A stretch of 64,000 nt of DNA from JAKPAM01 sp047601745 (GCA_047601745.1 JASGIS010000001.1:1674001-1738000); one strand, 5' to 3'; counted from the stretch's first letter, positions 43,257 to 53,610 are shown. Numbers and translations: made by a program. Notes: a model not told the origin generated them from the sequence alone.

Positions 43257-44326
43257 CGGGGCTGCTGCGGCGATGCCTGTCCGACGATGGTCCGCGCAGC
43301 CGCGCCGTCGCCGCGCTGCTGCTGGTCGTGCTGATCGGGCTGGCGCTGGCGCCGTTCCTGTTCCCCGGCGCGCGCTCGCTGTCGGTGGCGGCCAAGATCC
43401 TGGTCTTCATCGTGCTGGTGGCCAGCTACGATCTGCTGCTCGGCTATACCGGCATCGTGTCGTTCGCGCACACGATGTTCTTCGGCATCGGCGCCTACGG
43501 GGTGGCGATCGCCTGCACGCGGATCGGTCCGACCTGGGCCGCGCTAGGCATCGGGCTGGCCGCGGCGCTGGCGGTCTCGGGCGTGCTCGCGCTGGCCATC
43601 GGCCTGTTCAGCCTGCGCGTGCGCGCGATCTTCTTCGCGATGATCACGCTGGCCGTGGCCAGCGCGTTCCAGACGCTGGCGTCGCAGTTGTCGGACCTGA
43701 CCGGCGGCGAGGACGGGCTGAACTTCAAGGTGCCCGAGGTGCTGCGGCCGTCGTTCGAGCTGTTCGAGGACCCGGTGCTGGGCGCGTCGATCGACGGCCG
43801 CTTCGTCACGTACTACCTGATCTTCGCGGCCGCGCTGGTGCTGTTCCTGATGCTGCTGCGGCTCGTGAACTCGCCGTTCGGCCGCGTGCTGCAGGCGATC
43901 CGCGAGAACGCGTTCCGCGCCGAGGCGATCGGCTATCGGACGATCCACTACCGGACGGCGTCCAACGTGCTGGCCGCGTTGTTCGCCACTGCGGCGGGCG
44001 CGCTGCTGGCGCTCTGGCTGCGCTACAACGGGCCCGATACCTCGCTGTCGTTCGAGATCATGCTCGACATCCTGCTGATCGTCGTGGTCGGCGGCATGGG
44101 CACGATGTACGGCGCGGTGATCGGCAGCGTGCTGTTCGTGCTCGCGCAGAACTACCTACAGGACCTGCTCGCGCTCGGCGGCACGACGTTCGAATCGGTG
44201 CCGGTGATCGGCGCGCTGCTGTCGCCGGATCGCTGGCTGCTGTGGCTGGGCGTGCTGTTCGTGCTGTCGGTCTATTACTTTCCGAGCGGCATCGTCGGCC
44301 GGCTGCGCGGACGCGATCGGCGATAG
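43253..44326 (+). CDS. livM: Liv-type ABC transporter permease (LivM-like)
   Basis: A 357-residue permease with the LivM hallmarks SYDLLLGYTGIVSFAHTMFFGIGAYGVAIA, AIFFAMITLAVASAFQ, the EAA-like AIRENAFRAEAIGYRTIHYR, and VVVGGMGTMYGAVIGSVLFVLAQN. The last gene of the importer. An AGCCCTG/CAGGGCT inverted repeat with a long loop lies just after its stop at 44325-44360 and may help end transcription. Confidence 0.93.
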   Translation: MTGLLRRCLSDDGPRSRAVAALLLVVLIGLALAPFLFPGARSLSVAAKILVFIVLVASYDLLLGYTGIVSFAHTMFFGIGAYGVAIACTRIGPTWAALGIGLAAALAVSGVLALAIGLFSLRVRAIFFAMITLAVASAFQTLASQLSDLTGGEDGLNFKVPEVLRPSFELFEDPVLGASIDGRFVTYYLIFAAALVLFLMLLRLVNSPFGRVLQAIRENAFRAEAIGYRTIHYRTASNVLAALFATAAGALLALWLRYNGPDTSLSFEIMLDILLIVVVGGMGTMYGAVIGSVLFVLAQNYLQDLLALGGTTFESVPVIGALLSPDRWLLWLGVLFVLSVYYFPSGIVGRLRGRDRR

Positions 44327-44360
44327 CCCTGCCGCTCAAACCCGCACTCGCATCAGGGCT
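44325..44360 (+). terminator. Weak inverted repeat after livM
   Basis: A 7-bp inverted repeat with a loop of 22 nt overlaps the livM stop codon. There is no T-run, so it is at best a Rho-assisted end of the liv operon. Confidence 0.2.
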
Positions 44361-44455
44361 TACTCGCGGCCCGGCGACCGGCGCCGGCGTCGCGGCGCTA
44401 CCATGTCGGCAGGGCGCGCGCATCGTCCCGCGCCGATGACGAGGAGTGATCTGCG

Positions 44456-45427
<972 letters not shown>

Positions 45428-45487
45428 ACGCGCCTGCACAGGAACACGCCCGCACAGGGCCCCTCAATCTCCACAAGGAACGCTCGC

Positions 45488-46954
45488 ATGTCTTCGCCCG
45501 ATTCGCCCTCCCAACCCGTGACCCCGATGCCGGCCGTGGCCTCGGCGCCTGCCCAGGCCGTCGCGCCGACGGCCGTGCGCATCGAGAAGGACACCTTCGG
45601 TCCGATCGAGGTGCCCGCCGATCACTACTGGGGGGCGCAGACCCAGCGTTCGCTGACCTTCTTCCGGATCTCGACCGAGAAGATGCCGGTCGCGCTGATC
45701 CACGCGCTGGCCGAAGTCAAGCGCGCGGCGGCCCACGTCAACGCCCGGATCGGCGGCCTGGACCCGCGCAAGGCGCAGGCGATCAGCCTGGCGGCCGATG
45801 AGGTGCTGTCGGGCAACTGGCCCGACGAGTTTCCGCTGGCGATCTGGCAGACCGGCTCGGGCACGCAGACCAACATGAACGTCAACGAGGTGCTGGCCAA
45901 TCGCGCGTCCGAACTGCTGGGCGGCACGCGCGGCCAGGATCGCAGCGTGCATCCGAACGACGACGTCAACCGCGGCCAGTCGTCGAACGACGTGTTCCCG
46001 ACCGGCATGTACGTCGCCGCGGCGCTGGCCGTGCATCGCGACCTGCTGCCGGCGCTCGAACACCTGCGCGCGACGCTGGCCGCCAAGGCCGTTGCGTTCA
46101 AGGACGTGATCAAGATCGGCCGCACGCACCTGCAGGACGCGACGCCGGTGACGCTGGGCCAGGAGTTCTCGGGCTACGCCGCGCAGCTCGCGCACGCGGC
46201 GCAGGCGATCACGAACATGCTGCCCGGCCTGTACGAGCTGGCGATCGGCGGCACGGCCGTCGGCACCGGCCTGAACGCGCCGAAGGGTTTCGGCGACCAG
46301 GTGGCGGCCGAGCTGGCGACGCGCACCGGCCTGCCGTTCGTGTCGGCCGCCAACAAGTTCGCGTCGCTGGCCGCGCACGACGGCCTGGTCGCCGCGCACG
46401 GCGGGCTGAAGACGCTGGCCGTCGCGCTGGTCAAGATCGCCAACGACGTGCGCTGGCTGGCCAGCGGACCGCGCTCGGGCCTGGGCGAGATCGCGATCCC
46501 CGAGAACGAGCCGGGCAGCTCGATCATGCCGGGCAAGGTCAATCCGACGCAGTGCGAAGCGCTGACGATGATCGGCGCGCAGGTGATCGGCAACGACACG
46601 GCGATCGCGGTGGCCGGCGCCAGCGGCAACTTCGAGCTGAACGTGTTCAAGCCGGTGATGATCCACAACTTCCTGCAGAGCGTGCGGCTGCTGGCCGACG
46701 GCATGGCCAGCTTCGACGAGCATTGCGTGGCCGGCATCGAGCCGAACACCGCGCGCATCACCGAACTGCTCGAGCGCTCGCTGATGCTGGTGACCGCGCT
46801 CAATCCGCATATCGGCTACGACAAGGCCGCGCAGATCGCCAAGAAGGCGCACAAGGAAGGCACGACGCTGAAGGAATCGGCGTTGGCGCTGGGCCATCTG
46901 ACCGAGGCCCAATTCGACCAATGGGTGCAGCCGAAGAACATGTTGGGCGAGTGA
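45488..46954 (+). CDS. fumC: Fumarate hydratase, class II
   Basis: A 488-residue homotetrameric enzyme interconverting fumarate and L-malate in the TCA cycle. The family signature GSSIMPGKVNPTQ is present, along with GSGTQTNMNVNEV, HPNDDVNRGQSSND and KIGRTHLQDATPV with the catalytic His. An N-terminal tail of about 30 Pro/Ala/Ser residues precedes the usual start RIEKDTFGPIEVP. The start has AAGGAACG upstream. Class II fumarase lacks an Fe-S cluster and keeps working under oxidative stress. Confidence 0.95.
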   Translation: MSSPDSPSQPVTPMPAVASAPAQAVAPTAVRIEKDTFGPIEVPADHYWGAQTQRSLTFFRISTEKMPVALIHALAEVKRAAAHVNARIGGLDPRKAQAISLAADEVLSGNWPDEFPLAIWQTGSGTQTNMNVNEVLANRASELLGGTRGQDRSVHPNDDVNRGQSSNDVFPTGMYVAAALAVHRDLLPALEHLRATLAAKAVAFKDVIKIGRTHLQDATPVTLGQEFSGYAAQLAHAAQAITNMLPGLYELAIGGTAVGTGLNAPKGFGDQVAAELATRTGLPFVSAANKFASLAAHDGLVAAHGGLKTLAVALVKIANDVRWLASGPRSGLGEIAIPENEPGSSIMPGKVNPTQCEALTMIGAQVIGNDTAIAVAGASGNFELNVFKPVMIHNFLQSVRLLADGMASFDEHCVAGIEPNTARITELLERSLMLVTALNPHIGYDKAAQIAKKAHKEGTTLKESALALGHLTEAQFDQWVQPKNMLGE

Positions 46955-46973
46955 CGACGGCGTCGATACAATG
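46943..46973 (+). promoter_or_regulatory. Possible sigma-70 promoter before recQ
   Basis: TTGGGC at 46943-46948 and TACAAT at 46968-46973 are separated by 19 bp, with the -35 inside the end of fumC. The -10 is close to consensus and stands out in the GC-rich background; the spacing is slightly long. Confidence 0.35.
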
Positions 46974-46985
46974 ACGGTCGTCCTT

Positions 46986-47006
46986 GCCGGGCATCCGGTG
47001 CCCGGC
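46986..47006 (+). terminator. GC hairpin between fumC and recQ
   Basis: GCCGGGCA and TGCCCGGC form an 8-bp stem with a 5-nt loop 31 bp after the fumC stop. No T-run follows. It could end the fumC transcript or lie in the recQ leader if the promoter at 46943-46973 is real. Confidence 0.4.
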
Positions 47007-47068
47007 GAGTCCGCCCGTTTTCGAGCCTGGTGACCGTTCGCCGGGCCAGCCCGCCCGAACTCCCGATC

Positions 47069-48907
47069 ATGGTATCCGTGCCTCGCGCCGCCTCGCCCGA
47101 CGATCTGCTGTCGCGCGCCGAAGAAATCCTGCACGACGTCTTCGGCCATCCGCGTTTCCGCGGCGAGCAGGGCCAGATCGTCACGCACGTCGGCGCCGGC
47201 GGCGACGCGCTGGTGCTGATGCCGACCGGCGGCGGCAAATCGCTGTGCTACCAGGTGCCGTCGCTGCTGCGCGACGGGGTCGGCGTCGTCGTCTCGCCGC
47301 TGATCGCGCTGATGCAGGACCAGGTCGCCGCGCTGCGCCAGCTCGGCCTGAACGCCGCGTACCTGAATTCAACGCTCGATGCGCGCAGCGCGCGCGAGGT
47401 CGAGCGCGCGTTCGTCAGCGGTGACCTGGACCTGCTGTACGTCGCGCCCGAACGCCTGACCACGCCTGCCTGCCTGGACCTGCTGTCGCGCGGGCGGATC
47501 GCGCTGTTCGCGATCGACGAGGCGCACTGCGTGTCGCAGTGGGGGCACGACTTCCGGCCCGAGTACCTGCAGTTGTCGGTGCTGCACGAACGTTTCCCGC
47601 AGGTGCCGCGGATCGCGCTGACGGCCACGGCCGACCCGCAGACGCGCGGCGAGATCATCCGGCGGCTGGCGCTGGACGAAGCGCGCGTGTTCGTGTCGAG
47701 TTTCGACCGGCCGAACATCCGCTACGCGATCGTCGACAAGACCGAGCCGCGCGCGCAGTTGCTGCGCTTCATCCGCGACGAGCATCCGGGGCAGGCCGGC
47801 ATCGTCTACTGCCTGTCGCGCCGCAAGGTCGAGGAGACCGCCGCCTGGCTGGTCGAGCAGGGGATCGACGCGCTGCCGTATCACGCCGGCATGGACGCGT
47901 CGGTCCGCGCCGAACACCAGGCGCGCTTCCAGCGCGACGACGCGCTGGTGATGGTCGCCACGATCGCGTTCGGCATGGGCATCGACAAGCCCGACGTGCG
48001 CTTCGTCGCGCACCTGGACCTGCCGCGCAGCATCGAAGGCTATTACCAGGAGACCGGGCGCGCCGGCCGCGACGGCCAGCCGGCCAGCGCATGGATGACG
48101 TACGGCCTGGCCGACGTCGTCCAGCAGCGGCGGCTGATCGACACCTCCGAAGCCGACGACGCGCACAAGCGCCTGTCGACGGCCAAGCTCGACGCGCTGC
48201 TGGGCTTGTGCGAAACCGTCGGCTGCCGCCGGGTGCGGCTGCTCGATTACTTCGGCGAGGCGGGCCAGCCTTGCGGCAACTGCGACAACTGCCTGGATCC
48301 GCCCGAGACCTGGGATGCCACCGATGCCGCGCGCAAGGCCTTGTCATGCATCTACCGGACCGGCCAGCGCTTCGGCGTCGGCTATCTGATCGACGTGCTG
48401 CGCGGACGCGAATCGGACCGCATCCGCGCGTGGCAGCACGACAAGCTCGGCGTGTTCGGCGTCGGGGCGGAGCTCGACGATGCCGCGTGGCGCGGTGTCT
48501 TCCGCCAGCTCGTGGCGCTGGGCTTCGTGTGGGTCGACCACGACAACCATGGCGGCCTGCGGCTCGACGAATCGGCGCGGCCGGTGCTGCGCGGCGAAGT
48601 GCAGGTGCAGATGCGGCGTACGGTCAAGCGCGGCAAGCTGTCACGAGCGGGCAAGGCGGCCGCGCAGGCCGCGGCGCCGTTGACGGCCGCGGCGGCCGAG
48701 CTGCTGAGCCGGCTCAAGGCGTGGCGGCTGGGCGTCGCCAAGGAGCAGGCGGTGCCCGCCTACGTGATCCTGCACGACAGCACGCTGACCGAGCTCGCGC
48801 AGCGGCGGCCGCAATCGATCGAGGTGCTGCACGACGTGCCGGGCATCGGCGCCAGCAAGCTGCAACGCTACGGCGATGCGCTGCTCGAGGTGATCCGGCG
48901 CGATTGA
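47069..48907 (+). CDS. recQ: ATP-dependent DNA helicase RecQ
   Basis: From the ATG at 47069 the helicase has 612 residues; a GTG at 47030 is the alternative. Domain order is standard. The SF2 helicase core has Walker A LMPTGGGKS, DEAH box FAIDEAHCVSQWGHDFRPEY, motif III ALTATAD and motif VI QETGRAGRDG. The RQC zinc-binding part has LLDYFGEAGQPCGNCDNC, followed by a winged helix. A C-terminal HRDC domain contains QRRPQSIEVLHDVPGIGASKLQRYG. It unwinds DNA 3' to 5' in recombination and fork repair. It is not obviously in an operon with its neighbours. Confidence 0.95.
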   Translation: MVSVPRAASPDDLLSRAEEILHDVFGHPRFRGEQGQIVTHVGAGGDALVLMPTGGGKSLCYQVPSLLRDGVGVVVSPLIALMQDQVAALRQLGLNAAYLNSTLDARSAREVERAFVSGDLDLLYVAPERLTTPACLDLLSRGRIALFAIDEAHCVSQWGHDFRPEYLQLSVLHERFPQVPRIALTATADPQTRGEIIRRLALDEARVFVSSFDRPNIRYAIVDKTEPRAQLLRFIRDEHPGQAGIVYCLSRRKVEETAAWLVEQGIDALPYHAGMDASVRAEHQARFQRDDALVMVATIAFGMGIDKPDVRFVAHLDLPRSIEGYYQETGRAGRDGQPASAWMTYGLADVVQQRRLIDTSEADDAHKRLSTAKLDALLGLCETVGCRRVRLLDYFGEAGQPCGNCDNCLDPPETWDATDAARKALSCIYRTGQRFGVGYLIDVLRGRESDRIRAWQHDKLGVFGVGAELDDAAWRGVFRQLVALGFVWVDHDNHGGLRLDESARPVLRGEVQVQMRRTVKRGKLSRAGKAAAQAAAPLTAAAAELLSRLKAWRLGVAKEQAVPAYVILHDSTLTELAQRRPQSIEVLHDVPGIGASKLQRYGDALLEVIRRD

Positions 48908-49035
48908 GCGGGCGCCATTCAACGGGTGCCATTCAACGGGGGCGATTTGACAGGCGCGGCTCCCGGAGCGGGAGCCGGCGGCCGCGCGCGTGATCGGCGA
49001 CCGCCCGGTTCGCTCGGTTCGTTACTAGGCGGCCG

Positions 49036-49569
49036 TTACTTGGCGGCTTCGGCCGCCTTGTCGCCGGCCGGCGCGGGGGCGGGGGCCGCGGGTTCGGGCA
49101 GGTTGCCGCCGGCCTGGTTGGCCATGTAGACGACCGCGCGCCCGACCTCGATGTCGTCGAAATCGCCGCCGCCCTGCGGCGCCATCGCGCCCTTGCCCTT
49201 CAGGGCCGAATGCAGCAGCGCCTCGTAGCCGGTCTTGATCCGCGGGCCCCATGCGTCCTTGTCGCCGAGCTTGGGCGCGCCGGCCAGGCCGGCCGCGTGG
49301 CAGGTCGTGCACTGCGCCTTGAAGACTTCCTCGCCGCTCTTGAGCGTCCGCGGCCCACTGGCGTCGCGCAGCTCGAGGACCGCCACGGGCTTGATCCGCG
49401 CCGCGATCGCCTCCTCGCTCATCGTATCGACGCCGGCCCCGTCGCGCGAGCCCGACGTCACGAAATTGACCAGCAGCACGATGATGATGATCGGCACCAC
49501 GAACGCCAGAATCACGACCGTGATGAGCTGCTTGGGTGTCTTGATAAATGCTTCGTGTTCGTCACTCAT
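49036..49569 (-). CDS. Membrane-anchored cytochrome c (c5 type)
   Basis: A 177-residue protein with an uncleaved N-terminal anchor (about residues 15-37, VVILAFVVPIIIIVLLVNFV), a linker, then one c-type haem domain. The haem site is CTTCH (87-91), and Met129 in KGKGAMAPQGG is the probable sixth ligand. The domain order and GRAVVYMANQAGG tail resemble the cytochrome c5 family used for electron delivery to terminal oxidases or reductases. An Ala/Pro-rich C-terminal tail ends it. It is convergent with recQ; between them at 48908-48945 are short 14-bp imperfect repeats (CCATTCAACGGG). Confidence 0.9.
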   Translation of the reverse strand: MSDEHEAFIKTPKQLITVVILAFVVPIIIIVLLVNFVTSGSRDGAGVDTMSEEAIAARIKPVAVLELRDASGPRTLKSGEEVFKAQCTTCHAAGLAGAPKLGDKDAWGPRIKTGYEALLHSALKGKGAMAPQGGGDFDDIEVGRAVVYMANQAGGNLPEPAAPAPAPAGDKAAEAAK

Positions 49570-49735
49570 GCCTGATCCTGCCTCCCTGGCGCGGGAGAGG
49601 GGAAATCAAAACCCTGGATTGTAGAGGGAAATGGAGGCGGTGCGCGATGCTGGCGTGCATGGACTCGGAACGAAAAACCCGGTATCCTGCGCCCTCCCGT
49701 CGACGAGCGTCCCGGATATCCGAACGCTCGCCAAG

Positions 49736-49811
49736 GCGCCCGTAGCTCAGTGGATAGAGTACTGGCCTCCGAAGCCAGGGGTCGCTGGTTCGATCCCAGC
49801 CGGGCGCGCCA
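49736..49811 (+). tRNA. tRNA-Arg (anticodon CCG)
   Basis: The 76-nt sequence folds as a cloverleaf: acceptor GCGCCCG pairs with CGGGCGC; the D-arm contains AGCTCAGTGGATAGAGT; the anticodon stem CTGGC/GCCAG encloses CTCCGAA with anticodon CCG; the T-arm carries GGTTCGATCC. Discriminator G is at 49808 and CCA is encoded at 49809-49811. It reads the arginine codon CGG, well used in this GC-rich genome. Confidence 0.96.
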
Positions 49812-50290
49812 AATCGGATGGAAGAGTCATGGCCGGATCGTCGGATCCGGCCATCGCGCTTTTTGCGGGACGCTCTTCGTCAGCCGGCCCGCGATGATGT
49901 CCAGGCCTCGCCGGATGTCCAGGCCATCGCATTCGCCGACCGATCCGGCATTCGCTTCGACTCCCGCATTCGCTTCGACTGATTCGGCTTCCGATTCGGC
50001 CTTCGCTGCCATCGGTGCCGTGAAGCGCATCATCATGATGTGGTAGCCGCTCGCTTTCAAGCGCGAAAAAGCGGCTTGGCCTGCCGACCGGTGCGCGCTA
50101 CCATGGGCCGCAGGTCAAGCCTGTCGCGCAAGATCCTCACCCGTTTCCTTCGTCGAATCCCGGCCTTCGTTCTGGCCCGCGCGGATTCGATGTCAGGCTT
50201 GCCCGGGGTCCTTTCGACGAATGTCCACCCTGGGACCACCGGCCGAATCGTTGGCGGGTCGCGTCCCGATTGACAGCGAAAGCAGCCGAC
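49812..50290. other. 480-bp intergenic region after tRNA-Arg
   Basis: After the tRNA terminator no recognised gene is present. At about 49949-49980 a 17-bp unit containing GCATTCGCTTCGACT occurs twice in tandem, followed by related GATTCGGCTTCC-like sequence. I found no second copy of the tRNA 3' end and no integrase gene, so there is no sign of an integrated element here. Confidence 0.5.
49829..49864 (+). terminator. Intrinsic terminator of tRNA-Arg
   Basis: A perfect 11-bp stem (ATGGCCGGATC and GATCCGGCCAT) with a GTCG loop is followed by CGCGC and five T residues, 18 bp after the tRNA. This is a good Rho-independent terminator. Confidence 0.8.
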
Positions 50291-50698
50291 ATGCGCATCA
50301 TCGAGAATTACGTATCACCAACGCCGGCGGAATTGCAGGCGTTGAAGACACGCTTGAGCGTGAGCAGCCAGGACATGGCCGATCTGGTCTGTCTGGGGCA
50401 GGGATCGCAATGGCGCAAGTACACCGGCGGAACCAGCCCGCGGACGATGAGTCCGCACATGCTGTTCTTCCTGGCCGCGCAATTGGCGCTGACGGACGAC
50501 GAGATCGCCCGCGTATTCGCCCAGATGCGCGCCATTGGCGGCAAATTCGAAACCGGACAGCACAAGTTGCGCGAGAATGGGCCGCCCACCGAGGTGCGGG
50601 GCCTGCTCGAGCCGCTCGCCGAGTCCCGTGCCGCGTCCGCGGCGCCGCCGGAGCCTGCCGCGGTGCCCGCTCCGGACGATCAGTCATCGGGCGGATAG
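50291..50698 (+). CDS. Small HTH-like DNA-binding protein of unknown function
   Basis: A 135-residue protein; the ATG at 50291 gives MRIIENYVSPTPAELQALKTRLSVSSQDMADLVCLGQGSQWRKYTGGTSPRTMSPHMLFFLAAQLAL. The spacing of SVSSQDMADLVCLG and WRKYTGG recalls a lambda-repressor-like helix-turn-helix in which the protein reads its target with the second helix. The tail is Pro/Ala-rich and probably disordered. A TTG at 50270 is a less likely start. It lies downstream of tRNA-Arg without obvious partners. Naming it an XRE-like regulator would go beyond what is visible. Confidence 0.6.
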   Translation: MRIIENYVSPTPAELQALKTRLSVSSQDMADLVCLGQGSQWRKYTGGTSPRTMSPHMLFFLAAQLALTDDEIARVFAQMRAIGGKFETGQHKLRENGPPTEVRGLLEPLAESRAASAAPPEPAAVPAPDDQSSGG

Positions 50699-50945
50699 CG
50701 CTACGATGGCTTCGGATCTGCGCGGATGAGGTGGTGATGCCGTAAGAAGGTCGAGCGACCGGTATCGCGGCAGCAGGCGCAGCGCAGCCGAGCCGGGAGC
50801 GACGATCGGGTCGGTCGCGGTTCTCGCATCGGGTTCTCGCGCCGGCTCGTCGCGCGCGTTCGGAATCGGCGTGCACGGCGTTTACAGCCGCGGCGTCTGC
50901 GGACACCATGCGGGGTGATCACTCACGACCTGGAGGAGACCCCCG

Positions 50946-51764
50946 ATGACCTACGAGCAGATCACCGTCTCGCACGCCGATAATGTCTGCACGATCACGC
51001 TGTCGCGTCCGGACCGGCTGAACGCGTACACGCCGAAGATGGCCGACGAGCTGCAGCAGGCGATGCAGGCCTGCGTCGGCGACGGCCGGACGCGGGCAAT
51101 CGTCCTGACTGGTGCGGGGCGCGGATTCTGCGCGGGCGCCGACATGCAGGCGCTCGGTTCGATCTCCAGTTCCGGGCAATCGTCGGACGCGACGGCGCCC
51201 GCCGCGCCGGCCGACCAGCACGGCCTGGAGGCCAACTACCGGCACAAGTTCGGTTATCTGCTGCGCCTGCCGCTACCGGTCTTCGCGGCGATCAACGGGC
51301 CGGTGGCCGGCATCGGGCTGTGCCTGACGCTGTTCTGCGACTACCGCTACATGGCGGCCGGCGCCAAGCTGACGACGGCGTTCGCCCAGCGCGGCCTGAT
51401 CGCCGAGCACGGCATTTCGTGGATGCTGCCCCGGTTGATCGGCAACATGAATGCACTGGACCTGCTGTTCTCGGCGCGCAAGATCGACAGCGCCGAGGCC
51501 GCGCGGATGGGCCTCGTCCGCGAGCTGCCGGCCGAAGACTTCCTGCCGGCCGTGCAACGGTTGGCGGCCGAGCTGGCCGCCACCGCGTCGCCGCGTTCGA
51601 TCGGCGTCATCAAGCGGCAGGTGTACGACGCCTGGCTGCAATCGCTGGACGAGGCATGGGTGACGGCGGACGAGCAGATGAAGGCCTCGTTCACCACCGA
51701 GGATTTTCGCGAGGGCGTCGCGCACTATCTGGAAAAACGGCCGCCGCGGTTCACCGGTCGTTGA
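50946..51764 (+). CDS. Enoyl-CoA hydratase/isomerase-family protein
   Basis: A 272-residue crotonase-fold enzyme with LSRPDRLNAYTPKMADELQQAM, the oxyanion-hole segment GAGRGFCAGADMQAL and FAAINGPVAGIGLCLTLFCDYRYMA. At the position of the second catalytic glutamate the protein has FAQRGLIAEHGISWMLPRLIG, with Glu in AEHG; the first is less clear, so it may be an isomerase or hydrolase of the superfamily rather than a hydratase. A disordered insert (SISSSGQSSDATAPAAPADQ) occurs after the oxyanion loop. It has GGAGGAGA upstream of the start at good spacing. No beta-oxidation partner is adjacent. Confidence 0.87.
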   Translation: MTYEQITVSHADNVCTITLSRPDRLNAYTPKMADELQQAMQACVGDGRTRAIVLTGAGRGFCAGADMQALGSISSSGQSSDATAPAAPADQHGLEANYRHKFGYLLRLPLPVFAAINGPVAGIGLCLTLFCDYRYMAAGAKLTTAFAQRGLIAEHGISWMLPRLIGNMNALDLLFSARKIDSAEAARMGLVRELPAEDFLPAVQRLAAELAATASPRSIGVIKRQVYDAWLQSLDEAWVTADEQMKASFTTEDFREGVAHYLEKRPPRFTGR

Positions 51765-51849
51765 CGTCGCCGGGCGAGTCTGGGCAATTGGCCCAGGACT
51801 GTGGCTTAATGCAAAAGCGTCAGCCCCGCGTCAGCCACAGGTATCCCGC

Positions 51850-53580
51850 ATGGAGCACAACGCCTCGTTGATCACGACCCTGGCTGCCGGCTTCGGGGCC
51901 GCGTTGATCCTCGGCTCGCTGGCCGAACGGGTCAAGGTGCCCGCGCTCGTCGGTTACCTGGTCGCCGGGATGCTGATCGGGCCGGCCACGCCCGGTTTCG
52001 TCGCGGACATGGAGATCGCCGCGCAACTGTCCGAGATCGGCGTGATGCTGCTGATGTTCGGTGTCGGGCTGCATTTCTCGCTGCGCGACCTGCTGTCGGT
52101 CAAGCGGCTGGCGATCCCCGGCGCGGTCGTGCAGATGACGATCGCGACGCTGCTCGGGGCGTCGCTGGCGATCTGGTGGGGCTGGGGCTGGGGCGCCGGC
52201 CTGATCTTCGGGCTGTCGCTGTCCTGCGCGAGCACCGTGGTGCTGCTCAAGGCGCTCGAGGCGCGCGACCTGCTCGAGACGATGAACGGCCGGATCGCGG
52301 TCGGCTGGCTCGTCGTCGAGGACCTGGCCTGCGTGCTGGTGCTGGTCCTGATGCCGCCGCTGGCCGGGCTGTTGTCCGGCGTCGATGCGGGGGCCGGGCC
52401 CGCCCCGGCGTCCGGCGCGCTGTGGCAGACGATCGGCTTGACGGTGCTCCAGGTGGCGGCCTTCATCGGCCTGATGCTGGTGGTCGGACGGCGGTTGCTG
52501 CCGCGGCTGCTGTGGGAGGTTTCGCGGACCGGCTCGCGGGAGCTGTTCACGCTGGCGATCATCGCGGCCGCGATCGGCATCGCGGTGGGCGCCGCCAAGC
52601 TGTTCAGCGTGTCGTTCGCGCTGGGCGCGTTCTTCGCCGGCATGGTGATGCGCGAATCCGAGTTCAGCCACCGCGCCGCGCAGGAGTCGCTGCCGCTTCG
52701 CGATGCGTTCTCGGTGCTGTTCTTCGTGTCGGTCGGCATGCTGTTCGATCCGACGGTCGTCGTCGAGCAGCCGCTGCAGTTGATCGCCGTCGTCGCGATC
52801 GTCGTGTTCGGCAAGACCTTCGCCGCGCTGGGGCTGGTGCTCGCCTATCGCTATCCGTTGAACACGGCGCTGACGGTGGCGGCCAGCCTCGCGCAGATCG
52901 GCGAGTTCTCGTTCATCCTGGCCGGTCTGGGCCTGACGCTCGGCGTGCTGCCGGCCAAGGGGATGAGCCTGGTGCTGGCCGGTTCGCTGATCTCGATCGC
53001 GATCAATCCGCTCGTGTTCGCGCTGATCGAGCCGGCGCGACGCTGGATCCTCGGGCGTTCGCCGCTGGCGCGCTGGCTCGAGCAGCGCGACGATCCTTAT
53101 GCCGAGCTGCCGCACGATACCGAGCGCAAATACCTGCAGGGGCAGGTGGTGCTGGTCGGCTATGGCCGCGTCGGACGGCGCATCGCGGCCGGGCTCGATG
53201 CAGGCGGCGTGCCGTACGTGGTCGCCGAGGAGAACCGCGAGCTGGTCGAGGACCTGCGCCGGCACGGGCGGGCCGCCGTGGCCGGCAATGCCGCCGATCC
53301 GGTCGTGCTCGTGCAGGCCCACGTATCGAACGCGGCGATGCTGGTGATCGCCACGTCGCGGCCGCTGGACGTGCGCGCGATGGCCGAGACGGCGCGCCTG
53401 CTGAACCCGTCGATCGAGATCGTCGTGCGCACGCACAGCGAGACCGAATCGCAGATGCTGCGCAACGAGGGCGTCGGTACGGTGTTCTTCGGCGAGGAGG
53501 AACTGGCGCGCGGCATGACGGCGCACGTCGTGCAGCGCTTCGCGCCGCGGCCGCGCAGCACGTCGCCGTCGCACGCCTGA
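51850..53580 (+). CDS. Monovalent cation:proton antiporter-2 family protein (KefB/YbaL-like)
   Basis: A 576-residue membrane protein with about 12 helices in the first 400 residues (GYLVAGMLIGPATPGFV, LSCASTVVLLKALEARDL, FSVSFALGAFFAGMVMRESEFSH) and a cytoplasmic TrkA-N/RCK domain from about 430, whose Rossmann motif is VVLVGYGRVGRR. Members exchange potassium or sodium for protons and are gated by nucleotides or glutathione adducts. The domain arrangement matches YbaL/RosB more than KefC, and no KefF-type ancillary gene is near. It is followed by a tandem-repeat region. Confidence 0.9.
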   Translation: MEHNASLITTLAAGFGAALILGSLAERVKVPALVGYLVAGMLIGPATPGFVADMEIAAQLSEIGVMLLMFGVGLHFSLRDLLSVKRLAIPGAVVQMTIATLLGASLAIWWGWGWGAGLIFGLSLSCASTVVLLKALEARDLLETMNGRIAVGWLVVEDLACVLVLVLMPPLAGLLSGVDAGAGPAPASGALWQTIGLTVLQVAAFIGLMLVVGRRLLPRLLWEVSRTGSRELFTLAIIAAAIGIAVGAAKLFSVSFALGAFFAGMVMRESEFSHRAAQESLPLRDAFSVLFFVSVGMLFDPTVVVEQPLQLIAVVAIVVFGKTFAALGLVLAYRYPLNTALTVAASLAQIGEFSFILAGLGLTLGVLPAKGMSLVLAGSLISIAINPLVFALIEPARRWILGRSPLARWLEQRDDPYAELPHDTERKYLQGQVVLVGYGRVGRRIAAGLDAGGVPYVVAEENRELVEDLRRHGRAAVAGNAADPVVLVQAHVSNAAMLVIATSRPLDVRAMAETARLLNPSIEIVVRTHSETESQMLRNEGVGTVFFGEEELARGMTAHVVQRFAPRPRSTSPSHA

Positions 53581-53610
53581 GCGTGCGCGGGCCCGCCGGC
53601 GATCACCGGC

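Noticed and set aside
49827..50060. Minus-strand frame of 77 codons downstream of tRNA-Arg
   Set aside because: It overlaps the tRNA terminator and consists partly of a short DNA duplication; no family resemblance and no ribosome site.
49736..50698. tRNA-Arg as an integration site with a genomic island
   Set aside because: No repeat of the tRNA 3' end and no integrase, transposase or phage-type gene was seen on either side; gene content downstream looks like ordinary chromosome.
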